Source of the DNA: Streptomyces sp. NRRL S-1022
GTDB taxonomy: Bacteria > Actinomycetota > Actinomycetes > Streptomycetales > Streptomycetaceae
Reading direction: 5' to 3'
Assembly: GCF_000720135.1 (NCBI RefSeq)
Contig: NZ_JOIU01000024.1
Span: 1 to 64,000 of the forward strand
DNA length: 64,000 nucleotides
The notes under the pieces were generated by a model, which searched no databases, was not told where the DNA came from, and saw nothing but the letters and a program-made list of their open reading frames with translations. Below are positions 44,132 through 54,574 of the stretch, piece by piece (positions within the stretch are counted from its first letter, which is position 1; each line of letters begins with the position of its first letter). The translations under genes were made by a program, and so were the position numbers.

Positions 44132-44896
44132 ATGGCGCGGCATGGTGGACGGGGATGGTACGGGCGGGTGGTCGCGGCGGCGGTGGGGGTGACGGCGGTA
44201 GCCGCCGCCACCTCGGTGTGGACCGCTCAAGCGGGCCAGAGCGGCGGCGGCTCCGCCCCCAAGGCCGCCCGGCCCGCCGCGAAGGCGGCGCCCGTGTCCG
44301 CGGTCATCGCCCACTCCTCCGACCGGGGCGAGCACGCGGTCAACATCACCATCGACGACGGCCCGGACCCGGTCTGGACCCCGCAGGTGCTCCAGGTGCT
44401 GCGGGACAACGGCGTCAAGGCGACGTTCTGCATGGTCGGCACCCAGGCCCAGGCGCACCCCGACCTGGTCAAGCAGGTGGTGGCCGCCGGGCACCGGCTG
44501 TGCGACCACACGGTGTCGCACGACACGACCATGGACACCAAGCCCGAGTCCTACCAGTCGCAGCAGATAGTCGACGCGGAACGGCAGATCACCAAGGCCT
44601 CGGGGGGCGTGCGCCCGATGTACTACCGGGCCCCGGGCGGCGCGTTCACCCCGTACAGCCGGAAGCTGGCGGCCTCCCACGGGATGCGGCCGCTGGGCTG
44701 GAACGTCGACTCGAAGGACTTCGAGCGGCCGGGCAGCGGCGCGATCGTCACGACCGTCGAGCGCGAGCTGGCCAACGGTCCGACGATCCTCTTCCACGAC
44801 GCGGGCGGCGACCGCTCCCAGACGGTCGTGGCGCTGCGCACCCTGCTGCCCTGGCTGAAGCAGCAGGGCTACGCCTTCGGCTTCCCGGTGCGCTGA
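44132..44896 (+). CDS. Secreted polysaccharide deacetylase (NodB homology)
   Basis: A 254-residue exported enzyme. The signal is YGRVVAAAVGVTAVAAATSV. NodB motifs: NITIDDGPDPVW (motif 1, catalytic and metal Asp), RLCDHTVSHDTTMD (motif 2, His-x3-His metal ligands), MYYRAPGGAFTPYSRKLA (motif 3), WNVDSKDF (motif 4) and ILFHDAGGDRSQTVVAL (motif 5). It deacetylates chitin, peptidoglycan or a related polymer. ATG 44132 follows a G-rich leader. The next gene starts 65 bases later. Confidence 0.92.
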   Translation: MARHGGRGWYGRVVAAAVGVTAVAAATSVWTAQAGQSGGGSAPKAARPAAKAAPVSAVIAHSSDRGEHAVNITIDDGPDPVWTPQVLQVLRDNGVKATFCMVGTQAQAHPDLVKQVVAAGHRLCDHTVSHDTTMDTKPESYQSQQIVDAERQITKASGGVRPMYYRAPGGAFTPYSRKLAASHGMRPLGWNVDSKDFERPGSGAIVTTVERELANGPTILFHDAGGDRSQTVVALRTLLPWLKQQGYAFGFPVR

Positions 44897-44961
44897 CCTG
44901 CGGGCGGGCGCCGATCGACGGCGGCGGTCCGAGCACGCCCCTGACGTGCGAGGATGAAAAT

Positions 44962-46203
44962 ATGGACATCCCGCGCAGGGAGGATCGGCCGCGCATCCGC
45001 ACGGATGCCACCGTCCTGCTGGAGGACAGTACGGAGGAGCTGTACGAGTCCGCACCGTGCGGTTACCTGTCCACGCTGATGGACGGCACCATCGTCAAGG
45101 TCAACAGGACGCTGCTGGACTGGCTCGGCCTCTCCCGGGAGGAGGTCGAGCACGGCAGGCGCTTCACCGACCTGCTGACCGCGGGCGGCAGGCTCTACCA
45201 CGAGACCCACTACGCCCCGCTGCTGCGCATGCAGGGGCATGTGGGCGGGATCGCGCTGGACATGAAGGTCGCGGACGGGTCCCGGCTCCCCGTCCTGATC
45301 ACCTCGACCGTGAAGCACGACGCCGACGGCAGTCCCCTGCTGGTCCGCACCACCGTCTTCGACGCCACCGACCGCCGTTCCTACGAGACCGAGTTGCTGC
45401 GCGCACGCCGCACGGCCGAGGAGGCCCTGCGCCAGGCGGAGGCCGACCGCGAGCAGCTGCGCGAGGCACTGGCCGTACTGCAGCAGAGCCTTCTGCCGGC
45501 CAGTCTGCCGGCCGTGCCCGGCGTGGAGACCGCCGCGCACTACCACACGGCCTCGTCGATACAGGTGGGCGGCGACTTCTACGACCTGTTCCCGCTCGGT
45601 GACGAGCGCTTCGCCTTCTTCCTCGGCGACGTCTGCGGGAAGGGCCCGCAGGCCGCGACCGTGACCTCCCTCGTGCGCTACACCCTGCGCACCGCGGCCC
45701 TGCACCGTCCGGACCCCGAAAGCGTGCTGTCCACCCTGAACGCCGCGCTGCTGGAGCGGTACGGCGGCGGGGACCCGCGGTACTGCACGGCCGTCTTCGG
45801 CATCCTGGCACCCGAGGGGCGGAGCGTCCGCGTCCACCTGGCCTCCGGCGGGCACCCGCCCGCGCTGCTGCTCCGGGCGGACGGCGGCGCCGAGTACCTG
45901 CGGACACCCGGTGGGCTGCTGATCGGGGCCTTCCCCGACGCCTCCTTCACGAGCGCCCGCACCACCCTGCGCCCCGGCGACACGCTGCTGCTGTACACCG
46001 ACGGCCTCACCGAGGCGCGCACGGGGGAACGGGACGAGCTGTACGGCGACGACGCGCTGCACTCGTACGCCGGTGAGCTGGCCCCCGCCGGCCCACGCGC
46101 CGTGATCGACGCCCTCGTGCGTCTCCTGGTGAGCTTCGGTGACGGGCTCGACGACGACACCGCCCTCCTCGCCCTGGGGCGCCCGCGCCGCTGCGGCCGC
46201 TGA
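44962..46203 (+). CDS. PAS-PP2C (SpoIIE-type) serine phosphatase
   Basis: A 413-residue cytoplasmic signalling phosphatase. Residues 20-135 form a PAS domain (SAPCGYLSTLMDGTIVKVNR, HYAPLLRMQGHVGGIALDM). A coiled-coil linker with ARRTAEEALRQAEADREQLR follows, then the SpoIIE/RsbU-type phosphatase at about 190-405: IQVGGDFYDLFPLGDERFAF, LGDVCGKGPQAATVTSLVR, LLYTDGLTEAR, DDDTALLAL. It should dephosphorylate an anti-sigma antagonist in response to a PAS ligand. GAGGATGAAAAT precedes ATG 44962. The open frame runs 370 codons further upstream but is not coding there. Confidence 0.92.
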   Translation: MDIPRREDRPRIRTDATVLLEDSTEELYESAPCGYLSTLMDGTIVKVNRTLLDWLGLSREEVEHGRRFTDLLTAGGRLYHETHYAPLLRMQGHVGGIALDMKVADGSRLPVLITSTVKHDADGSPLLVRTTVFDATDRRSYETELLRARRTAEEALRQAEADREQLREALAVLQQSLLPASLPAVPGVETAAHYHTASSIQVGGDFYDLFPLGDERFAFFLGDVCGKGPQAATVTSLVRYTLRTAALHRPDPESVLSTLNAALLERYGGGDPRYCTAVFGILAPEGRSVRVHLASGGHPPALLLRADGGAEYLRTPGGLLIGAFPDASFTSARTTLRPGDTLLLYTDGLTEARTGERDELYGDDALHSYAGELAPAGPRAVIDALVRLLVSFGDGLDDDTALLALGRPRRCGR

Positions 46204-46221
46204 CCCTGGGACCATGGGCGT

Positions 46222-46785
46222 GTGGACGTGCTCGCACTGGCTCCGACGCCCCGGACCGCGGTGGCCTGGCTGCCGCCGCCCGGACTGTGGCCGGTGATCC
46301 AGGAGATCCGCCGGGAGCACGATCCGCAGGTCCGGCGGTGGCCGCCGCACGTGAACCTGCTGTTCGGCTTCGTACCGGAGGAGGAGTTCGAGCGGGCCGT
46401 ACCGCTGCTCGCCGCGGCGGCGGCAGAGAGCACGGCGTTCCAGGCGCGCCTGGCCGGTGTGCGCTGGTTCCGGCACCGGCACTACGCGACGGTGTGGCTC
46501 GACCCGGCCGCGGCGGACCCGGCGCCGTGGTCCCGGCTGCACCGGGAGCTGGAGTGGCGGTTCCCGCTCTGCCAGGGGCGCGGGGGGCGGTTCACCCCGC
46601 ATCTGTCCCTCGGCCGCACCCGGGACCCGAAGCGGCTGGCCGCCGAGTGTGCCGTCCGGCTGGGCGCGCTGTCGGCACCGGTCGAGGAGCTGGTCGTGCT
46701 GTCCCGGCGCGACGAGGAACCCATGCGGCCCCGCGCCGTGATCACCCTGGGCACGGGCGAGGTCCACCGGACGCGGGAGCCGTGA
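46222..46785 (+). CDS. 2'-5' RNA ligase / 2H phosphoesterase family protein
   Basis: A 187-residue protein with the two histidine motifs of the 2H superfamily: [19 protein letters not shown] (first H-x-N/T) and [20 protein letters not shown] (H-x-S). The spacing is that of LigT-like proteins, which act on cyclic phosphates or 2'-5' bonds. GTG 46222 lies 18 bases after the phosphatase stop, so they may be co-transcribed. The biological substrate is unknown. Confidence 0.85.
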   Translation: MDVLALAPTPRTAVAWLPPPGLWPVIQEIRREHDPQVRRWPPHVNLLFGFVPEEEFERAVPLLAAAAAESTAFQARLAGVRWFRHRHYATVWLDPAAADPAPWSRLHRELEWRFPLCQGRGGRFTPHLSLGRTRDPKRLAAECAVRLGALSAPVEELVVLSRRDEEPMRPRAVITLGTGEVHRTREP

Positions 46786-46808
46786 GAAGCCCGCCCCGGA
46801 ACGGGGAA

Positions 46809-46830
46809 GGCGCCCCCCGCCGGGGGCGCC
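46809..46830. terminator. Hairpin after the 2H phosphoesterase gene
   Basis: GGCGCCCCC (46809-46817) and GGGGGCGCC (46822-46830) form a perfect 9-bp stem with a 4-base loop, 24 bases after the stop. Confidence 0.75.
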
Positions 46831-47075
46831 GTCTCGTGCGCGGCCGGCCGGCGTGCCCGGCCCGAAGCTGCCTGAGCCCCGCGCGCACCCGGTACCCGGT
46901 CGACGCGGGCGGGAAGCCGCCCGGTGGCCGGGCGCCTTGGGCCGGATGTGCCTCCTGGGGCCGGACGGTCCTCGACGCGTCCGGTGCCGGGCCGGGGGCC
47001 GCGTGCGGCCGCCGGCGCGCCTGCGTGAGCCCCCGGTTCCGGGCCGGCCGGCCGCTTGCCGTGGTGGTGCGCGGG

Positions 47076-47966
47076 TCAGGGCAGCGGGGTGCCGCCGGTC
47101 GCGTTGAGGATCTCGCCGGTGATGAAGCTCGCCTCGGCGGAGGCCAGATAGACGTAGGCGGGGGCCAGTTCGGCGGGCTGGGCCGGGCGGCCGAGCGGGC
47201 TCTGCTTGCCGAAATCCGCCGTGTCGGGCATGGTCGCCGGGATGAGCGGGGTCCACACCGGCCCCGGTGCGACCGCGTTGACCCGGATGCCGCGCTCGGC
47301 GAGCATCTGGGCCAGCCCGTGCGTGAAGGTGACGATCGCGCCCTTGGTCATCGCGTAGTCCAGCAGGTGCGGACTGGGCTGGTAGGCCTGTACCGACGTG
47401 GAGTTGAGGACACAGCCCCCGGCCGGGATGTGCGGCACGGCGAACTTGGTCAGCCAGAACATCCCGTACAGGTTCGTCCGCATCACCCGGTCGAACTGCT
47501 CGGTGCTGATCGCCTCGATGCCGTCCGGCTGGGACATCTGGTAGGCGGCGTTGTTCACGAGGACGTCGATGTGGCCGAACTCGGCGACCGCGCGGTCGAT
47601 CAGCGACCGGCAGTTGTCCTCGTCGCGGATGTCGCAGGACACGGCGACCGCCTTGCGTCCCGCTTCCTCCACCAGCCGGGCCGTCTCGCGGGCGTCGTCC
47701 TCCTCCTCGGCGAGGTGGGTGAAGAGCACATCGGCACCCTCGCGGGCGAAGGCGAGGGCGACCGCCCGGCCGATGCCGGAGTCCCCTCCCGTGATCACGG
47801 CCTTGCGGCCGTCGAGACGGCCGGAGCCGCGGTAGGACTCCTCGCCGTGGTCGGGCGGCGGGTCCATGGGGCCGGTCCAGCCCGGGTGCGGCTGGTTCTG
47901 GGAGGGGAAGTCGGGGCGGGCGTGCTGTGTGACCGGGTTCGGCCGGTCACCCTGCTGGTCCGTCAC
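47076..47966 (-). CDS. Short-chain dehydrogenase (general stress, YhdF/YdaD-like)
   Basis: A 296-residue SDR oxidoreductase with an extra polar N-terminus (HARPDFPSQNQPHPGWTGPM) typical of the stress-linked YdaD/YghA group. The NAD(P) loop is ITGGDSGIGRAVALAFARE, the structural motif NNAAYQ, the catalytic Ser in VLNSTSVQAYQ, and Tyr-x3-Lys in LLDYAMTKGAIV. The DGRK and FTHLAE segments after beta-2 suggest NADP specificity is uncertain. Substrate unknown. ATG 47966 has GGAGGCACCGTG upstream. Confidence 0.92.
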   Translation of the reverse strand: MTDQQGDRPNPVTQHARPDFPSQNQPHPGWTGPMDPPPDHGEESYRGSGRLDGRKAVITGGDSGIGRAVALAFAREGADVLFTHLAEEEDDARETARLVEEAGRKAVAVSCDIRDEDNCRSLIDRAVAEFGHIDVLVNNAAYQMSQPDGIEAISTEQFDRVMRTNLYGMFWLTKFAVPHIPAGGCVLNSTSVQAYQPSPHLLDYAMTKGAIVTFTHGLAQMLAERGIRVNAVAPGPVWTPLIPATMPDTADFGKQSPLGRPAQPAELAPAYVYLASAEASFITGEILNATGGTPLP

Positions 47967-48044
47967 GGTGCCTCCTGCGTCTCGGGGGGACGGAACAGGC
48001 GACCGGGTTCCCTGCTCGGGCCGGGTGAAAAGCGTCCGTACGGG

Positions 48045-48377
<333 letters not shown>

Positions 48378-48414
48378 TCACCCTGGCGGGGCACAGCCGG
48401 CCCGGGACTGCCGG

Positions 48415-48726
48415 GAGGACACCGGGACGCCCTGGCTCCAGCCGCTGGGACCCGCGCACGCCCTGCTGGAGACCGCGCACCACGCCCGGGCCACGGCAGC
48501 CGATCCGGCCGACCGCGCCGCGGTCGCCGATGCCGTGGCCCGCACCCGGCTGGACACCATCGCGGGCAGCCTCGACTGGACGACCGGCCCGGCACCCGAC
48601 ATCGCCCTGCCGCCCCTGACCGGTGGCCAGTGGCAGCCGGGACCGGACGGCCCCCGCCTGACCGTCGTCACCAACGCCGGCCACCCGGAGGTACCCCTGC
48701 CCGGAGACCTGACTCCGGCCCGCTGA
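48415..48726 (+). pseudogene. C-terminal fragment of a branched-chain amino-acid-type ABC binding protein
   Basis: About 104 codons resemble only the last part of a periplasmic-binding-protein type 6 (LivJ/amide) receptor: GTPWLQPLGPAHALLETAHH, RTRLDTIAGSLDWTTGPAPD, then IALPPLTGGQWQPG and LTVVTNAGHPEVPLPGD. Intact members are about 400 residues with a signal peptide, and the N-terminal three quarters are absent. The frame is open upstream to 48187 but the preceding codons do not resemble the family. No permease or ATPase genes are nearby. This is a relic of a deletion. Confidence 0.72.
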
Positions 48727-49071
48727 GCACCGCCGAGGGGCACGGGCGACGGCCGGCGCCGGCACCGCCCGCACACTGCGGCGGCTGCGAGGAGGCCCGC
48801 GGACCCAGGGGGTCGCGGCGCACCGGGCGGGGCGCACATGGGACCGCCGGCTCACGCCGGTGCGCCCCACCGCGCCGTCCGTGGGCCCGGTGCACGCGCC
48901 GGGTGACGAAGTGCCCGACCGGCCGGTGGAGTTGACGGTGACCGGCGGGAGGTCGTGCACCGGGCGCAGGCGGATCCCGGTTGGTAAGATCGTCGTACGG
49001 CATCGCGTGTCGGTCACCGGCCGGGTGAGGCATGGAGGTGCCGGGAGATTGCCCTCGGAGGCATTCCTTCC
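48727..49071. other. Intergenic region, 345 bases, no supported gene
   Basis: It follows the binding-protein relic and precedes the VOC gene. Frames on the minus strand overlap the relic and look like shadows. A short AT-richer patch (ggttggtaagatcgtcgtacgg, about 48979-49000) may hold the promoter of the VOC gene. Confidence 0.5.
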
Positions 49072-49473
49072 ATGTCAGTCGAGTTGAACCACACCATCGT
49101 CCACGCCCGGGACAACCGGGAGTCCGCCGCGTTCCTGGCCCACATCCTCGGGCTGGAGACCGGGCCCGAGTGGGGTCCGTTCGTCCCCGTCGCGACGAGC
49201 AACGGGGTGACCCTGGACTTCGCCACGATCCCGGCGGAGTCGATCGTCATGCAGCACTACGCCTTCCTCGTGTCCGACGAGGAGTTCGACGCGGCCTTCG
49301 CCCGGATCCGGCAGGCAGGCCTCACCTACTGGGCCGATCCGCACGGGAAGCAGCCGGGCGAGATCAACCATCACCACGGCGGCCGGGGCCTGTACTTCAC
49401 GGATCCGGCCGGGCACGGGATGGAGATCATCACCCGTCCCTACGGCAGCCACCAGCAGCCGCCGCGGTCCTGA
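49072..49473 (+). CDS. VOC-family (glyoxalase-like) protein
   Basis: A 133-residue vicinal-oxygen-chelate protein with two paired beta-alpha-beta-beta-beta units. First metal ligand region: ELNHTIVHARDNRESAAFLA; second half: VMQHYAFLVSDEEFDAAFAR, then INHHHGGRGLYFTDPAGHGM with EIITRPY at the end. The H...H...E ligand set is visible. The substrate is unknown; such single-domain proteins include dioxygenases and thiol-transferases. It has a G-rich ribosome region (ccctcggaggc) at 49051-49062. A terminator follows at 49479-49510. Confidence 0.88.
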   Translation: MSVELNHTIVHARDNRESAAFLAHILGLETGPEWGPFVPVATSNGVTLDFATIPAESIVMQHYAFLVSDEEFDAAFARIRQAGLTYWADPHGKQPGEINHHHGGRGLYFTDPAGHGMEIITRPYGSHQQPPRS

Positions 49474-49478
49474 GGAAA

Positions 49479-49510
49479 GGGCAGGCCGGGGCCTCGGTCC
49501 CGGCCTGCCC
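49479..49510 (+). terminator. Perfect 12-bp-stem terminator
   Basis: GGGCAGGCCGGG (49479-49490) and CCCGGCCTGCCC (49499-49510) with an 8-base loop, five bases after the VOC stop. Confidence 0.85.
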
Positions 49511-49551
49511 CGGCGTCCCGCCCCGGCCGGGCCGCACGGCACACTGTCGGC

Positions 49552-51550
<1,999 letters not shown>

Positions 51551-51651
51551 CGCCGGTCCTCCGGCAAGCAGCTGATCCCGCCGAAGCCGGACACGACCCA
51601 CACTGGCGGCTCGGCCTGCTGACGCAGGCGAACTCCGCCTGCTGAACGGCC

Positions 51652-51688
51652 GGAAGCGGGACGCCGTCCAAGCGGCGTCCCGCCTTCC
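51652..51688. terminator. Bidirectional hairpin between xylanase and pectate lyase genes
   Basis: GCGGGACGCCG (51656-51666) pairs with CGGCGTCCCGC (51673-51683); after one bulged base the outer GGAA/TTCC also pair. The genes converge on it. Confidence 0.8.
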
Positions 51689-51706
51689 CGCACCGCCGTG
51701 CACCGG

Positions 51707-53311
51707 CTACGGGTTCACGACGCTCCCGCCGAAGGTCACCGCGAGGTGGCCGTCGGAGGCGAAGGACCAGCCGAGGGCGCCCGCGTACGAGGAGCAGCGG
51801 GAGCCGTTGCTGCCGGTCCAGAACTGGTTGGAGCTGTCGGCGTTGCCGACGGTCTTGTCGTTCGAGCCGCTGACGGCGAAACGGCACGAGGTGTTCGTGC
51901 GGAACACCGACGTGCCCGCGTCGAACGAGAAGTTGCGCTGGGCGTTGTCGATGCCGACGTTGCTGGAGATCGTCATCGTGCCCGGGTTGCTGTTGTAGGT
52001 GAACCCGTGGTGGCCGTTCCTGTAGGCGATGCTGTGCTGGACCACGTGGTTGACGGCGATGCCGTCACCGCCGAGCTTGTAGCCGTTGCGGTCGCCGTTG
52101 GAGTTGACGGTGCCGTCGCTCAGGGTGCCGTTGCCGTAGGAGAGGGAGTACTCGATGGTCACCGGTCCGATGGCACCGGTGTCCGTCTTGGTGAACAGGT
52201 CCCAGCCGTCGTCGATGTTGTTGTGCGAGACGTCGTAGCGGAAGACGTTCCCGGTCCCGGTGGTCAGCTTCGCGGCGAAGCCGTCGGCGTCCTCGCCGTC
52301 GGAGTCGGCGTTGTCGTGCGACTCGGAGCTGACGATCAGGTTGTTCGACGGCCACTGGGAGCTGGGCGTGGTGGAGGTGATCCGGCCCAGCTGCAGCCCG
52401 GTGTCCCGGTTGAACGCGGTCACCACCCGCTCGACGACGTTGTTGCTGCCCCCGACGCAGATCCCGTTGTCACCGGCGTGCTCGACGGTCAGGCCGTACA
52501 GCCGCCAGTAGTCGGCGTTGAGCTGGATGCCCCGGTTGGACGGGCTCTCGCTCTGCCCCGAGAAGTTCAGTACGGGCTTCTCGCCGGGGTAGGCGGACAG
52601 GGTGGTGCGGGCGCCGGAGCTGCCGTTCGCGCCGGCCGGGATGGTGATCGTGGAGGAGTAGTTGTACGTCCCGCCGCGCACGTAGATCGTGCCGCCGGGG
52701 GTGATCCGGCTGATGGCCGAGGTGAGCGTGGTGGGGGCCGACTCGGTGCCGGCCGCGCCGTCGGTGCCGTTCGGTGACACGTAGAGCACGGCGCCGGCCG
52801 CCGCCGTGGACACGTCGGCGTCGAGGTAGTCGAGGTTGGGCAGGCCGTCGGCGGTGGTCGGGGTGAGCCGGATGGTGTTGGCGCCCGCCTTCACCGGCAC
52901 GGTCAGCGTCTTGGTGGCCCAGGTGCTCCAGGCACCGGTCGCCTCGAACGAGGCCGTGGCGGCCGTCGTGCCGTTGACCGCGACGGTCCCGGGCCGGGCG
53001 GCGGTCGTGCCGTTGGCGAAGCGGAAGCCCAGGGTCGCGGTGCCCGCACTGGCGGCGTTCACGGGGAACTGGACGTATCCACTGATGGCGTTGGCGCCGT
53101 TGCAGAAGCCGCTGCCGGAGTAGCCGGTCCAGTCGGAGTCGATGGTTCCGGTGCAGACCGCGCTGGAACTCTCTGCCTCGATGACGGTTCCCCCGCTCGA
53201 ACGGAGTGCGAAGTGGGGGAGGGCGGTGGCGGCCACGGCCGTGGGGCCGGACAGCGCGACGAGCGCGCCGGCGAGCAGACCGGCGCACGCGATGGCTGGT
53301 CTCATTTGCAT
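51707..53311 (-). CDS. Secreted pectate lyase (right-handed beta-helix, PL9-like) with N-terminal CBM
   Basis: A 534-residue exported protein. Signal: PAIACAGLLAGALVALSG. Residues 40-165 look like a CBM35/CBM6-type module (GTVIEAESSSAVCTGTIDSD, WATKTLTVPVKAGANTIRL). The catalytic beta-helix follows with ILYVSPNG-type opening (AVLYVSPNGTDGAAGTESAP), then DADGFAAKLTTGTGNVFRYD and VSHNNIDDGWDLFTKTD, the calcium-binding and catalytic stretch of family PL9. It cleaves pectate by beta-elimination. Two palindromes at 53404-53475 control it. ATG 53311 has GGGAGA seven bases upstream. Confidence 0.9.
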   Translation of the reverse strand: MQMRPAIACAGLLAGALVALSGPTAVAATALPHFALRSSGGTVIEAESSSAVCTGTIDSDWTGYSGSGFCNGANAISGYVQFPVNAASAGTATLGFRFANGTTAARPGTVAVNGTTAATASFEATGAWSTWATKTLTVPVKAGANTIRLTPTTADGLPNLDYLDADVSTAAAGAVLYVSPNGTDGAAGTESAPTTLTSAISRITPGGTIYVRGGTYNYSSTITIPAGANGSSGARTTLSAYPGEKPVLNFSGQSESPSNRGIQLNADYWRLYGLTVEHAGDNGICVGGSNNVVERVVTAFNRDTGLQLGRITSTTPSSQWPSNNLIVSSESHDNADSDGEDADGFAAKLTTGTGNVFRYDVSHNNIDDGWDLFTKTDTGAIGPVTIEYSLSYGNGTLSDGTVNSNGDRNGYKLGGDGIAVNHVVQHSIAYRNGHHGFTYNSNPGTMTISSNVGIDNAQRNFSFDAGTSVFRTNTSCRFAVSGSNDKTVGNADSSNQFWTGSNGSRCSSYAGALGWSFASDGHLAVTFGGSVVNP

Positions 53312-53403
53312 CGGCTTGTCTCCCTGCGGGTTGGCTTCGCTGTACGGATGCGAGTGGTCCAGGGGGTGAACCCGACGCCCGGTCGTGGCATGGTAGGGAG
53401 CGC

Positions 53404-53475
53404 GGGGAAAGCGCTTTCCCCTGGACTTCCCCGACGGTAGAGAGACGTCATGTACGCGTCAACCGTCGCGTACAT
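53404..53475 (-). promoter_or_regulatory. Two operator-like palindromes upstream of the pectate lyase gene
   Basis: GGGGAAAGCGCTTTCCCC (53404-53421) is a perfect 18-bp palindrome with the CG-centred form of LacI-family operators. A second inverted repeat, ATGTACGCG (53450-53458) and CGCGTACAT (53467-53475), lies 28 bases farther upstream and probably overlaps the promoter or an activator site. The second repeat also lies near the beta-lactamase 3' end. Confidence 0.7.
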
Positions 53476-53517
53476 GATTTCTATTCAGATTTGTGAATCC
53501 CTGTGGGAGTTGGGGTG

Positions 53518-54447
53518 CTACTCGCCGGGGGCGAGGGTGCGGGCCAGGACGGCCGCCGCGTCGGCGATCAGCGCCTGGTCCACCGGGGCGTCCGGGGTCG
53601 CCTTGCCGGACAGGACGGCCAGCACGAGGGGGGTCCCCCGGGTCGTCCAGGCCACGCCGATGTCGTGGGCGCTCGCGTAGTCCCCGGTGCCCGTCTTGTC
53701 CGCCACGACCCAGTCCCCCGGCAGGCCCTTGCGGAACCGGTCCGCGCTGGTCGCGGTGCCCTTCAGCCAGGTGACCAACCGCTCGCGGTCGGCGTCGGCC
53801 AGCGCCCGGCCCAGGGTGACGCGCTCCAGGCTCCCTGCGATCGCCTCCGGGGTCGTGGTGTCGCGCGGGTCCCCGGGGACCGCGGTGTTCAGCTCCGGCT
53901 CCCACCGGTCGAGCCGGCTCACCGCGTCGCCGAGCGACCGGAGGAAGCGGGTGAGACCGGCCGGGCCGCCCACCTCCCGGAGCAGCAGGTTGCCGGCCGC
54001 GTTGTCGCTGTACCGGATGGCCGCCGCGCACAGGTCGGCCACCGTCATGCCGGTCACCTGGTTCTCCTCGGTGCGCGGCGAGTTGGGCATGAGGTCGTGT
54101 GGCGGATAGTGCACGACCCGGTCCAGCGGCGCGCAGCCGCCGTGGTCGCGCAGGACCGCCGCGGCGGCGAACACCTTGAACGTCGAGCACATCGCGAACC
54201 GCTCCCCCGCCCGGTGGGACACCGTCCGCCCGGTGCGGACGTTGCGCGCGTAGACACCGAGCCGGGCGCCGTGACGCCGCTCCAGCTCGGCCAGCTCCGC
54301 CTGCCCCGCGCGTACCCGGGCGTCCGGGGCGGCGGTCGCGGCCGGCCCGGAGAGCGCCGTGGCGGCCATCGCGGTGCCGGTGACCGCGAGGCCGGCCCGG
54401 AGCAGGCGGCGGCGCGGCAGCGGGTTGGGTCGGTCGGTACCGGTCAT
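53518..54447 (-). CDS. blaL: Class A beta-lactamase, Tat-exported
   Basis: A 309-residue beta-lactamase. The N-terminus PRRRLLRAGLAVTGTAMAAT is a twin-arginine signal. Active-site motifs: FAMCSTFKVFAAAAVL (S70-x-x-K73), AIRYSDNAAGNLLLREVGG (SDN130), LDRWEPELNTAVPGDPRD (E166-x-x-x-N170 loop) and WVVADKTGTGDYASAHD (K234-T-G). All catalytic residues are present, so it should hydrolyse penicillins. It is divergent from the LysR-type activator, as in the S. cacaoi blaL-blaA-blaB locus. ATG 54447 is preceded by GGGAGGACC. Confidence 0.94.
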   Translation of the reverse strand: MTGTDRPNPLPRRRLLRAGLAVTGTAMAATALSGPAATAAPDARVRAGQAELAELERRHGARLGVYARNVRTGRTVSHRAGERFAMCSTFKVFAAAAVLRDHGGCAPLDRVVHYPPHDLMPNSPRTEENQVTGMTVADLCAAAIRYSDNAAGNLLLREVGGPAGLTRFLRSLGDAVSRLDRWEPELNTAVPGDPRDTTTPEAIAGSLERVTLGRALADADRERLVTWLKGTATSADRFRKGLPGDWVVADKTGTGDYASAHDIGVAWTTRGTPLVLAVLSGKATPDAPVDQALIADAAAVLARTLAPGE

Positions 54448-54574
54448 GGGTGTGGTCCTCCCAGTCGTCCGTCGTCGGTGCGGATCTCCGACGAGGGACA
54501 GCGAAACAGCAGGCGGGCACCCATGTCCAAGAGTGAACTTTGAAGATCCCATGCCTTGTTGATATGAGTGCCCG
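54448..54574. promoter_or_regulatory. Divergent blaL/blaA control region
   Basis: A 127-base gap with an AT-rich core (gtccaagagtgaactttgaag and ccttgttgatatgagtg, 54525-54570). LysR-type T-N11-A motifs should lie here for induction of the beta-lactamase; several fit and I cannot choose among them. Confidence 0.5.

Noticed and set aside
43846..44961. Upstream extension of the PAS-PP2C gene as one 785-codon protein
   Set aside because: The extension covers the deacetylase gene in another frame and has no PP2C- or PAS-like sequence; ATG 44962 has its own ribosome site.
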